Assembly (NCBI GenBank): GCA_030041195.1
Contig: JASHOI010000381.1
Location: 1 to 15,094, forward strand
DNA from: Streptosporangiaceae bacterium
Lineage (GTDB): Bacteria; Actinomycetota; Actinomycetes; Streptosporangiales; Streptosporangiaceae
Length of the DNA: 15,094 nt
Direction: 5' to 3'
In this document: in pieces, positions 8,537 through 14,692 of the stretch
Layout of the letters: the number at the start of each line of letters is the position of its first letter
Numbering within the stretch: position 1 is the first letter of the stretch
Notes under the pieces: model-generated
Told to the model about the DNA's origin: nothing
What the model saw: the letters and a program-made list of their open reading frames with translations, nothing else
Databases searched by the model: none
Translations under genes and position numbers: made by a program

Positions 8537-8657
8537 GCGAATGCCTCCTGTTGCTTCCCCATCCCGATGACGCGAGCGCGGCCGCAGAAAGCCGCGCACA
8601 GTAAATGTCAGGAAGTGAGTGGACCCTCCCCGGCAAAATGCATAGGCCCCTAAATGC

Positions 8658-8670
8658 CTAAAACGTTTAG
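8658..8670. promoter_or_regulatory. LacI-family operator candidate
   Basis: CTAAAACGTTTAG, with perfect core AAACGTTT (8661-8668) and a central CG, is the shape expected of LacI/GalR operators. It lies in the 176-base gap between the LacI gene and the SBP gene, downstream of a TTGACA box on the - strand, where binding would block transcription of the transporter operon. The surrounding AT-rich patch stands out from the flanking GC-rich DNA. Confidence 0.6.
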
Positions 8671-8700
8671 CATCGGTATGCTCGCCCAGGCCTGTGCGGG

Positions 8701-8706
8701 TGTCAA
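8701..8706 (-). promoter_or_regulatory. -35 box of a possible SBP-operon promoter
   Basis: On the - strand this reads TTGACA, a perfect -35 hexamer, just after the LacI stop. The -10 position 17-20 bases on (around GCATAC) is a poor match, so the start point is uncertain. The operator candidate lies roughly 10 bases past the -10 region, over the expected start of transcription. The leader to the SBP start would be about 130 bases. Confidence 0.4.
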
Positions 8707-8712
8707 GAGCCG

Positions 8713-9777
8713 TTACCGAGTTGTCGCCACTGGTCGATGGCCGTCCATCCCGGCAGGTAAGCAGGGGTCTGGCGGCTGCAGCGAGGCGCGCTCCACGAGC
8801 TCAACGTCGGCTATGTAGTCGTCCGGTGGCCCGGATTCCAGCAGCCGCTGCATGAGCGCCGTGCCCATCGCCCGGTGGTCCATCCGGATCGTCGCCAGCG
8901 GCGGGTCGAGCAGCTCGGAGGTGGGCAGGTCGTCGTGGCCGACGACCGAGACGCCGGGCCCGACCGGCAGCGAGAGCTCACGGGCCGCCTTGTAGACCCC
9001 GTGCGCCGTGTAGTCGGAGTTCGTGATGATCGCGGTTGGCGCGCTCGGCCCGGCCAGCAGCGCCGCCGTGGCGTGCTGCACGTCGGCGATCGTGAGCAGC
9101 GAGTACATGATCCGCGGCCGCAGCCCCAGCTCCCTGGCCAGGCGCCGGAAATGCCGCAGCCGGTCCGGGTCCGCCATCAGCTGGCGCGGCGCGGAGAGGA
9201 ACGCGACCGATTCGTGCCCGAGCTCGGCCAGCCGCCGCATCGGCAGCTCGACCGCTGCCGCGTTGTCCGGGCGGACCCGGCAGATGCCGACAACCCCGTC
9301 CGATGACGCGTTCAGCGCCACCGCGGGGGCCCCGGGACGCAGCACCTGCCAGAGCCGGACCGACTCGCCGGGCCCCACCGGGGCGATGGCCAGCCCGGCC
9401 ACCCGCTGCGCCGCCAGTTCCTGCACGTGCCGGCGCTCGCGCTCGATCGAGTAGCGGGAGTCAAGGACGAGCAGTGTGGCCCCGGCGTCGGCGGCGACCT
9501 GCTGCGCCCCGCTCAGCACCTCCAGGAAGAACGGGTTGGCGAAGTTGCGCACCACAAAGCCGTAGGTCATGGTGCGCCCGCGGCGCAGCGCCTGCGCCTG
9601 CGGGTTGGCGCGGTAGCCGAGCTGCTGCGCCGCGGCGACGATGCGCCGCCTGGTCTCCTCGGCCACGCCCGGCTGCCCGTTGATGGCCAGGCTGGCGGTC
9701 GCGACGGAGACGCCGACGGCCTTGGCCACGTCGCGGATGCCGGCCGGCTTGCCGGGGGCGTCGCTGTCCGTCGTCAT
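8713..9777 (-). CDS. LacI/GalR-family transcriptional regulator
   Basis: 354 residues from ATG 9777, preceded by AGAGGA. The frame stays open 50 codons further up (to 9927), but that extension is not LacI-like and runs through the neighbouring promoter region. The N-terminal helix-turn-helix is IRDVAKAVGVSVATASLAIN (about 14-33). Next comes NGQPGVAEETRRRI and the hinge region GYRANPQAQALRRGRT (54-69), then a periplasmic-binding-protein-like sensor domain with VVGHDDLPTSELLDPPLATI near the C-terminus. It should repress by binding DNA and release on a small ligand. It is immediately upstream of, and co-oriented with, the SBP operon, and a CG-centred AAACGTTT site lies between them, so control of importer cassette 2 is the simplest reading. 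The inducer is unknown. Confidence 0.93.
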   Translation of the reverse strand: MTTDSDAPGKPAGIRDVAKAVGVSVATASLAINGQPGVAEETRRRIVAAAQQLGYRANPQAQALRRGRTMTYGFVVRNFANPFFLEVLSGAQQVAADAGATLLVLDSRYSIERERRHVQELAAQRVAGLAIAPVGPGESVRLWQVLRPGAPAVALNASSDGVVGICRVRPDNAAAVELPMRRLAELGHESVAFLSAPRQLMADPDRLRHFRRLARELGLRPRIMYSLLTIADVQHATAALLAGPSAPTAIITNSDYTAHGVYKAARELSLPVGPGVSVVGHDDLPTSELLDPPLATIRMDHRAMGTALMQRLLESGPPDDYIADVELVERASLQPPDPCLPAGMDGHRPVATTR

Positions 9778-9908
9778 GGGTTCCTCTGCAGGCGGGATGC
9801 GCGATGGACCGCCGATGATCACCTTGCATGACTCGCCGCGACACGGCAAGTCCGGCGCGACGCGGGTTCGCGCCGCGGCGCCAGGCCGGCCCCGGGGCGT
9901 CACGTTAC

Positions 9909-9919
9909 GGAAATTTTCC
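9909..9919. repeat. Short AT-rich palindrome GGAAATTTTCC
   Basis: Arms GGAAA and TTTCC surround a single T. It lies at about the -35 position of the permease promoter and 13 bases from the larger inverted repeat. It could be a second regulatory half-site or just part of the promoter's AT-rich upstream region. Confidence 0.3.
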
Positions 9920-9945
9920 CATACCAAAAACCTGTACAGTAATAT
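9916..9945 (+). promoter_or_regulatory. Promoter candidate for the APC permease-TetR operon
   Basis: TTCCCA (9916-9921) and TAATAT (9940-9945) are spaced 18 bases apart, each matching 4 of 6 consensus positions. The -10 box lies inside the inverted repeat at 9932-9960, which would make that operator a direct block to RNA polymerase. The assignment is by eye only. Confidence 0.4.
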
Positions 9946-9960
9946 GGTATTGCCGTACAG
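9932..9960. promoter_or_regulatory. 29-bp inverted repeat, operator of the APC permease-TetR operon
   Basis: Arms CTGTACAGTAATA (9932-9944) and TATTGCCGTACAG (9948-9960) surround TGG; 11 of 13 positions pair, including the outer six CTGTAC/GTACAG. The site lies 39 bases upstream of the permease start and covers the likely -10 region. Length and symmetry suit a TetR-type dimer or pair of dimers, so autoregulation by the TetR gene at 11471 is likely. It is not CG-centred, which argues against the LacI protein. Confidence 0.7.
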
Positions 9961-9998
9961 TCGGGGTCAGGAGGCAACGACGAAGGCGGTGGTACGCA

Positions 9999-11474
9999 AT
10001 GGACAAGGGACTGCGCACGGGAGCAATCGGCCTGCTGTCCAGCGTGGTGATCGCGGTCTCGTCGACCGCGCCGGCCTACAGCATGGCCGCCACGCTCGGC
10101 CTGGTTGTGGCGATCGTCGGGGTGCACAGCCCGGGAACGCTGATCGTCTCGTTCCTGCCGATGCTGTGCATCGCTTACGCGTTCCGCGAGCTCAACAAGG
10201 CCGACCCGGACTGCGGGACCACGTTCACCTGGTCCGCGCGCGCGTTCGGCCCGTGGGTGGGGTGGATGGGCGGCTGGGGCATCATCGCGGCGGATGTGAT
10301 CGTGATGGCCAGCCTGTCCCAGATCGCCGGCCATTACGCGCTGCAGCTCGCCGGTTTGGAGAGCGCCGCCTCTTCGGTCGTCTGGGTGACCACCGCCGGG
10401 GTGGTCTTCATCGCGGTGCTGACCTGGATCTGCTACCGCGGGATCGAGATATCGGCGCGGCTGCAGCAGGCGCTGCTGGCCATCGAGCTGGTCACGCTGG
10501 GCATCTTCGCCGTGGTTGCGTTCGTCAAGGCGGGCACCGGCCACGCGCTGGCCGGGGCCGGGCACCTGTCGGCCGCGTGGCTGAGCCCGTGGACCGGCTC
10601 GTTCCGCGGCCTGGCGAACTCGTTCCTGCTGGCGGTGTTCGTTTACTGGGGCTGGGACTGCGCGCTCAGCGTGAACGAGGAGACCAGGGACCGGGCCAGG
10701 ACCCCGGGGCGCGCCGCCGTGGCCTCCACCGTGCTGCTGGTCGCCGTGTTCGCTGTGGTCGCCGTGGCCGCGCTGGTCTTCGCCGGGCCCGCGTTCCTGG
10801 CCCAGCACAGCGACAACGTGCTCGGCGCGATGTCCACGCTGGTGCTGGGCAGCGCGGCCGGGAAGCTGCTGATCCTGTGCGTGCTGACCTCGGCGACCGC
10901 GTCCACGCAGACCACGATCATGCCGACGGCGCGTGCGGTGCTGGCCATGGCCGTGCACCGGGCGCTGCCGCGGGCGTTCGCGCGGATGCACCCGCGCTAC
11001 CTGACGCCCACGGTGGCGACCCTGGCCATGGGCGCGGCCTCGGCGGTGTTCTTCGTGGCGCTGACCGTGGCGTCGCAAAACGTGCTGGCCGACTCGGCTG
11101 CCTCGGTCGGGCTGCTGATCGCGTTCTACTACGGGCTGACCGGGTTCGCCTGCGTCTGGTTCTTCCGGCGTGATCTGCTAGGCAGCGTGCGCGCACTGGT
11201 TTTCCGTGGGATCCTGCCCGGGCTCGGCGGGCTGGCCCTGCTGGCCGCGTTCGTTCTTTCGATCGTCTCGTACTGGCCGGCCGCGAGCAGCTACTCCAGC
11301 TTCGGCGGCATCGGCGGCGTGTTCCTGATCGGCGCGGGGTCGCTGCTGGTGGGCGCGGCGCTGATGCTGGCGGCACGGCGGTGGCTGCCCGCGTTCTTCA
11401 GCACGGGGACGTTGCCCCCGCTGTCGGAGCCCGGTGACGAGGCGGAACCGGCAGCCGTGCTGGAGGCCGTGTGA
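9999..11474 (+). CDS. APC-superfamily amino acid/amine permease
   Basis: 491-residue secondary transporter with roughly twelve hydrophobic helices. The first, TGAIGLLSSVVIAVSSTAPA, holds the unwound Ser/Thr/Pro stretch typical of APC helix 1. Conserved-looking parts follow: an ELNKADPDCGTTFTW segment after helix 2, then WVGWMGGW and CYRGIEISARLQ. The tail is acidic (SEPGDEAEPAAVLEAV). ATG 9999 was chosen because an AAGGCGG ribosome site lies 9 bases upstream; the longer open frame from 9828 runs across the operator and is not membrane-like. Members move amino acids or amines with protons or sodium. Its stop overlaps the start of a TetR gene (GTGA). The substrate is unknown; an amine released by, or feeding, the FAD enzyme is possible. 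Confidence 0.9.
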   Translation: MDKGLRTGAIGLLSSVVIAVSSTAPAYSMAATLGLVVAIVGVHSPGTLIVSFLPMLCIAYAFRELNKADPDCGTTFTWSARAFGPWVGWMGGWGIIAADVIVMASLSQIAGHYALQLAGLESAASSVVWVTTAGVVFIAVLTWICYRGIEISARLQQALLAIELVTLGIFAVVAFVKAGTGHALAGAGHLSAAWLSPWTGSFRGLANSFLLAVFVYWGWDCALSVNEETRDRARTPGRAAVASTVLLVAVFAVVAVAALVFAGPAFLAQHSDNVLGAMSTLVLGSAAGKLLILCVLTSATASTQTTIMPTARAVLAMAVHRALPRAFARMHPRYLTPTVATLAMGAASAVFFVALTVASQNVLADSAASVGLLIAFYYGLTGFACVWFFRRDLLGSVRALVFRGILPGLGGLALLAAFVLSIVSYWPAASSYSSFGGIGGVFLIGAGSLLVGAALMLAARRWLPAFFSTGTLPPLSEPGDEAEPAAVLEAV

Positions 11475-12112
11475 CGACGGTCAGCCAGATCGGCCGTGGC
11501 CAGCGGCGCGCCGGGCGGCGCAAGGTGGCGGTGCTCGAGGCGGCCGGCCGGGTGATCGCGGAGCGGGGCGCCGACGCCACCAGGTTCGCCGACGTGGCCG
11601 CGGAGAGCGGCGTGCCGGTCAGCACGCTGCAGTATTACTTCGGGTCCCGCGAAGACCTGCTGGTCGCGGCGTTCCGGCACGCGTCCGGCACCGAGATCGC
11701 GGCGCTGGAGGCGGACCTCGCCGGGCTTGACGACCCCTGGCAACAGCTCGGCCACATCGTCACCGGCGCGCTGCGCGGTTATCAGGCGGGCGCGGCCGGG
11801 CCCGGCCGCCTGTGGATCGAGTCCTGGCACTTCGGCATCAGGGACGCCGAGATGCGGGCCGACGCGCTGCGCGACTACGGCGCCTGGCGGCGGCTGGTCG
11901 CCGACGTGGTCCGGCGCGGCACCGAGGCGGGCAGGTTCGCGCCGCGGATGAGCCCCGGGCAGATCGCCGTGCTCACGATCTCGCTGGTCGACGGCGTCGG
12001 CATCCCGCTCGCCCTGGACGACCCGGAGATCACGGCGGACGGCGCCGTGGCCGACGTGCTGTCCGCCGTCGCCGGCCTGCTGCACCCGCAGGCCCCTTGG
12101 TCTTCCGGCTAG
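11471..12112 (+). CDS. TetR-family transcriptional regulator
   Basis: 213 residues from GTG 11471, inside the permease stop. The helix-turn-helix is FADVAAESGVPVSTLQYYFGS (about 39-59), with the characteristic YYFGSREDLL just after it. The helical ligand domain includes WIESWHFGIRDAEMR and reads most like the BetI/AcrR-type C-terminal domains. It is co-transcribed with the APC permease, so it probably senses that permease's substrate and represses the operon through the inverted repeat at 9932-9960. The TAG stop falls in CTAG (12109-12112), whose other strand supplies the stop of the converging HAD gene. Confidence 0.92.
   Translation: MTTVSQIGRGQRRAGRRKVAVLEAAGRVIAERGADATRFADVAAESGVPVSTLQYYFGSREDLLVAAFRHASGTEIAALEADLAGLDDPWQQLGHIVTGALRGYQAGAAGPGRLWIESWHFGIRDAEMRADALRDYGAWRRLVADVVRRGTEAGRFAPRMSPGQIAVLTISLVDGVGIPLALDDPEITADGAVADVLSAVAGLLHPQAPWSSG
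12074..12094. terminator. Hairpin near the TetR/HAD convergent junction
   Basis: Perfect 7-bp stem GGCCTGC (12074-12080) and GCAGGCC (12088-12094) with a 7-base loop TGCACCC, inside the last codons of the TetR gene, 15 bases before its stop. There is no strong T-run. It could help end transcription from either side, but it lies within coding sequence. Confidence 0.35.
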
Positions 12113-12798
12113 CGGACCTCGGCGCCGACCAGCGGGAGCAGGTCGGCGATCGTGTCCAGGATCACCGGCGCCTTGGCCTGCTCGAGGTCCTCCCGGGTGG
12201 CGGCGCCGGTGAGCACGCCGGCTACCAGGCCCGCTCCGGCCCGCAGGCCCGACTCGACGTCGCTGGGCGTGTCCCCGGCGACGGCGAGCTCGCCGACCGC
12301 TCCCCCGCCGAGCCGCAGCAACGCGGTCAGCGGCAGGTCGGGCCATGGGCGGCCGCGGCCAGCGTCGGCGGGCGAGAGCACCAGGTCGACCAGTGGCCGC
12401 CAGCCGAGCGCGTCCAGCAGGGCGTCTCTTGTGGCCGGCGAGAATCCGGTGGCGAGGCACACCTTGATCCCGGCCGCCCGCAACGCGGCGAAGGTCTCGG
12501 TCGCGCCCGGCAGCGGCGCCACGTCGCCGCCCCGCACCGAGCGGGCGTAGTGGCCCTCGAACGCCGCGTTGGCCCGCTGCGCGGCGTCCTCGGCGCCAAG
12601 GATGTGCCGGAACACCTCGATCTTCGACTGGCCCATGGTCTGGCGCACGTACGCCAGCGCGTCGTCGTAGCCCTGCGTGCCCTCGGGCAGCCCGAACTGC
12701 TCGACCGCGGCGGAGAACGCTGCGATCACGCTGCCGTCGTCGGCAACGGTGGTGCCCGCCATGTCCAGGCAGGCGACGGTGATCGGCGTGGATGTCAC
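12109..12798 (-). CDS. Phosphonatase-like HAD hydrolase (PhnX-related, TIGR03351-like)
   Basis: 229-residue HAD-superfamily protein closest in motif to phosphonoacetaldehyde hydrolase. The nucleophile loop is LDMAGTT (Asp12), with the Ala-Gly-Thr form typical of phosphonatases in place of the usual DxDxT. The cap holds MGQSKIEVFRHI, whose Lys59 matches the MGxxK position that forms the Schiff base in PhnX. Motif II is LATGFS (115-120, Thr117). An Arg-Pro element (GRGRPWPDLP, 147-156) stands where ordinary HADs have Lys. The C-terminal acidic motif is AGDTPSDVESG (174-184). The expected reaction is C-P bond cleavage of phosphonoacetaldehyde or a close analogue to an aldehyde and phosphate. GTG 12798 overlaps the stop of the FAD gene (GTGA), so the two products are made together. 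A generic HAD phosphatase is the alternative, but the motif set and partner argue against it. Confidence 0.88.
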   Translation of the reverse strand: MTSTPITVACLDMAGTTVADDGSVIAAFSAAVEQFGLPEGTQGYDDALAYVRQTMGQSKIEVFRHILGAEDAAQRANAAFEGHYARSVRGGDVAPLPGATETFAALRAAGIKVCLATGFSPATRDALLDALGWRPLVDLVLSPADAGRGRPWPDLPLTALLRLGGGAVGELAVAGDTPSDVESGLRAGAGLVAGVLTGAATREDLEQAKAPVILDTIADLLPLVGAEVR

Positions 12799-13913
12799 GT
12801 GAACGTCTCCTCGGCAATAGCAGGTGCGCAGGTCATGCCCCGGCCGCCCGGTCCGGTGACCAGGATGACGCCCGGCGCGATCTGGGATCTGTGGTACAGG
12901 TCGGCGCCGGTCACCTGGCTGTAGACGCCGGCCCAGCGCCGCTGCGTCGGCGGCAGCGGCGAGCCGAGCAGCTTCTCCGCCCGTGCCCGCAGGTGGTCGT
13001 AGGCGTCCTCCTGTACGTCGAACGTGAACGGCTCGTCGTATTCATGCGTGTCGCCGATCGTGAGGCTGCCGTCGAGCCGCTGCACGAGCAGCAGCTGGGC
13101 CGCGGCGGCCGCCGCGGCCGGCGCCTGCGGCCCCAGCCGGGCCCTGCCCGGCAGGTCGAAGGCCGGGTAGTAACGCAGTGAGTCGCCGTCGGCCAGCGAC
13201 GTGGTCAGCCGGCCGTGCAGCGGCGCGGTCTGCATCATCTGCAGCCGTACCCGCCGGACCGGCGGCCGCTGGTAGCCCGCCAGGTGCGGGCCTGCGACAC
13301 CGGTGTGGCTGGCGCCCGTCGCGATCACCACCAGGTCACCGCGGTGCCACTCCCCGGTGTGGTCCCGCACGGCGTGCGGCGCGATCTCGACCGCCTCGCG
13401 GCCCGCCAGCCAGCCGTAGCCCGGCGGCCGGCCGGCCTCGGCCAGCAGGTGCTCGCGGACCGCGGGCAGCACCAGGCGCGGCTCGACCGCGGCGTCCCTG
13501 CGGCAGCGCAGGGCGCCGGCGAACTCGCCGCGCAGCGCCGGATTGACCTCGCGAGCGGCGGCCGCGTCGATGAGCTCGAACCCGCGGACCGGAGCGTCCG
13601 GCAGCGCGGCCGCCTCCTTCAGCAGCTGCAGTTCCGCGTCGTCGCCGGCCAGGGTCAGCGAGCCGTTCGGCCGGAAACCGGTCCCGGGCACCTCGGCGGC
13701 CAGCTCCTCCCAGCCCGCCCTCGCCCGCAGTGCCAGGCTCAGCTCCGGCCCGGCGGCGCGGCCGCTGACCCAGATCAAGCCGAAGTTGCGGACGCTCGCG
13801 CCGCGCGCCTCGGGCTCCCGCTCGATGTGCAGCACGTCGAGCCCGCGCCGTCTGGCTGCCACCGCGTGCATCGTGCCGAGCACACCGCCGCCCACCACTA
13901 CCACACGTTCCAC
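12795..13913 (-). CDS. FAD-dependent amine oxidoreductase of the phosphonate-linked DAO family (TIGR03364-like)
   Basis: 372-residue DAO-fold flavoenzyme. The Rossmann motif VVVVGGGVLGTMHA (GGGVLG, 8-13) starts almost at the N-terminus, and Glu31 ends strand 2 to hold the FAD ribose. ARGASVRNFGLIW (36-48) follows, a segment I associate with TIGR03364. DLVVIATGASHTG marks the second nucleotide-contact strand, and GVILVTGPGGRGMT closes the flavin site near the C-terminus. I chose GTG 13913 because GGGAGGGA lies 10 bases upstream and the fold begins there; an in-frame TTG 13 codons earlier (13952) is possible. Relatives in phosphonate loci oxidise N-methyl-2-aminoethylphosphonate, and sometimes 2-aminoethylphosphonate, to phosphonoacetaldehyde. 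That substrate suits the coupled HAD enzyme. Sarcosine/glycine-type oxidase is the fallback call. Confidence 0.88.
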   Translation of the reverse strand: MERVVVVGGGVLGTMHAVAARRRGLDVLHIEREPEARGASVRNFGLIWVSGRAAGPELSLALRARAGWEELAAEVPGTGFRPNGSLTLAGDDAELQLLKEAAALPDAPVRGFELIDAAAAREVNPALRGEFAGALRCRRDAAVEPRLVLPAVREHLLAEAGRPPGYGWLAGREAVEIAPHAVRDHTGEWHRGDLVVIATGASHTGVAGPHLAGYQRPPVRRVRLQMMQTAPLHGRLTTSLADGDSLRYYPAFDLPGRARLGPQAPAAAAAAAQLLLVQRLDGSLTIGDTHEYDEPFTFDVQEDAYDHLRARAEKLLGSPLPPTQRRWAGVYSQVTGADLYHRSQIAPGVILVTGPGGRGMTCAPAIAEETFT

Positions 13914-14015
13914 GGCCTGGCGTCCCTCCCGCTGGCTGACCGGCTCAGTCAATCGTCCCGCGATGACGCCGCGGTGAACAGCCCGCCACTTTGGGGCCGA
14001 TCGCCTCGGCCCGAA

Positions 14016-14047
14016 TGCAAAGGAGTCTTTGCAAAGATAGCTTTGCA
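14016..14047. promoter_or_regulatory. Two overlapping identical-arm palindromes, ArsR-type operator
   Basis: TGCAAAG-GAGT-CTTTGCA (14016-14033) and TGCAAAG-ATAG-CTTTGCA (14030-14047) are both perfect 18-bp palindromes with 7-bp arms and a 4-base spacer. They share TGCA (14030-14033), giving a 14-base pitch. They lie 15 bases upstream of the ArsR-type gene, over its probable -35 region. Two adjacent dimers are expected. The FAD gene starts about 100 bases away on the other side, so it may respond too. Confidence 0.85.
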
Positions 14048-14056
14048 GTGTAGGTT
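14028..14056 (+). promoter_or_regulatory. Promoter of the ArsR-type gene, probably giving a leaderless mRNA
   Basis: TTTGCA (14028-14033) and TAGGTT (14051-14056; TAnnnT form) are spaced 17 bases apart. The ATG at 14063 is 7 bases past the -10 box, the usual distance to a transcription start, and no good ribosome site precedes it. Both points suggest transcription begins at the start codon. The -35 box lies within the double palindrome. Confidence 0.5.
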
Positions 14057-14062
14057 GCGGTC

Positions 14063-14692
14063 ATGGCCGACGACCGCGATGCCCCCCTCCCAGGGTTCGA
14101 CCCGGGCAGGGACCTGGTTCTGGAGCCGCGCATGCTGCGCGGCCTGGCCCATCCGCTCCGGATCCGGCTGCGCGCCGAACTCGTCGAACACGGCCCGGCA
14201 ACCGCGTCGCAGCTCGCCGCGCGGGTCGGGCAGTCGAGCGGGGCCACCAGCTATCACCTGCGCCAGCTCGCGGCCTACGGCTTCGTCACCGACGAGCCGG
14301 GGCGCGGCAGCGGCCGCGAGCGGTACTGGCGGGCGACGCACCGGATGCTGTCGTTCGACATGCCGGAGGCAAGTTCCTCGGAGCGCGCGATCGGCGGCGA
14401 GTACCTGCGCGCGGTGGCCCGGCTGTACGCCGAGCGCATCATCGACTTCGCCGACGGCATCGAGGCCGCGCCGGAGGTGCTCGGCCGCCCCTGGGCCGAT
14501 GTGTCGGACCTTAGCCACTGGCTGCTCGATCTCGACCTGGCAGAGGCGGAGACGCTGAAGCGGCGGTTCCACGAGCTCTGCGCGTCCTGCCGGCATGACG
14601 ACGATCGCCCCCGGCCACAGACCCGGCGCGTGATCGTTCAGTTCCAGCTTTTCCCCAGCCCCGAGCAGCCCGCCGATGACACCGGATCGTGA
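14063..14692 (+). CDS. ArsR-type winged-helix transcriptional regulator
   Basis: 209 residues from ATG 14063. The winged helix occupies about 22-95: MLRGLAHPLRIRLRAELVEHG, recognition region SQLAARVGQSSGATSYHLRQL (49-69), and the wing GFVTDEPGRGSGRERYWRAT. This is the HTH_20/ArsR fold that detects 'lineage-like' signals in actinobacteria without a fixed metal site. The C-terminal helical half contains WLLDLDLAEAETLKRRFHEL. A C-x2-C pair (Cys173, Cys176) is visible, but no ArsR metal motif (ELCVCDL) is present in the recognition helix. It overlaps the following MFS gene by 17 bases, so it probably controls that transporter and itself through the double palindrome upstream. Ligand unknown. Confidence 0.9.
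   Translation: MADDRDAPLPGFDPGRDLVLEPRMLRGLAHPLRIRLRAELVEHGPATASQLAARVGQSSGATSYHLRQLAAYGFVTDEPGRGSGRERYWRATHRMLSFDMPEASSSERAIGGEYLRAVARLYAERIIDFADGIEAAPEVLGRPWADVSDLSHWLLDLDLAEAETLKRRFHELCASCRHDDDRPRPQTRRVIVQFQLFPSPEQPADDTGS

Larger units (their letters stand above)
9778..9998. other. Divergent intergenic region between LacI and APC permease genes
   Basis: The 221 bases hold the permease promoter, the 29-bp inverted repeat and GGAAATTTTCC, all in the AT-rich right half (9905-9960). The left half is GC-rich and should contain the LacI promoter on the - strand; I found only weak boxes there. No small gene is supported. Confidence 0.7.
13914..14062. other. Divergent intergenic region between FAD oxidoreductase and ArsR-type genes
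   Basis: These 149 bases hold the double palindrome and ArsR-type promoter at the right end and the GGGAGGGA ribosome site of the FAD gene at the left. No convincing - strand promoter for the FAD-HAD operon was found by eye. Confidence 0.65.

Noticed and set aside
8537..8599. Earlier ATG for the SBP gene
   Set aside because: Would place a charged 21-residue leader ahead of the lipoprotein signal; GTG 8536 has AGGAGG at ideal spacing.
8643..8660. TAGGC/GCCTA 5-bp inverted repeat beside the LacI site
   Set aside because: Arms too short and spacer too long for a separate operator; probably chance next to the better AAACGTTT site.
9778..9927. Extended 50-residue N-terminus for the LacI regulator
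   Set aside because: Runs over the permease promoter and operator, has no LacI character, and ATG 9777 has a good AGAGGA site.
14579..14590. C-x2-C in the ArsR-type protein as a metal-sensing site
   Set aside because: Only one pair, in a variable tail, and the recognition helix lacks the ArsR metal motif.
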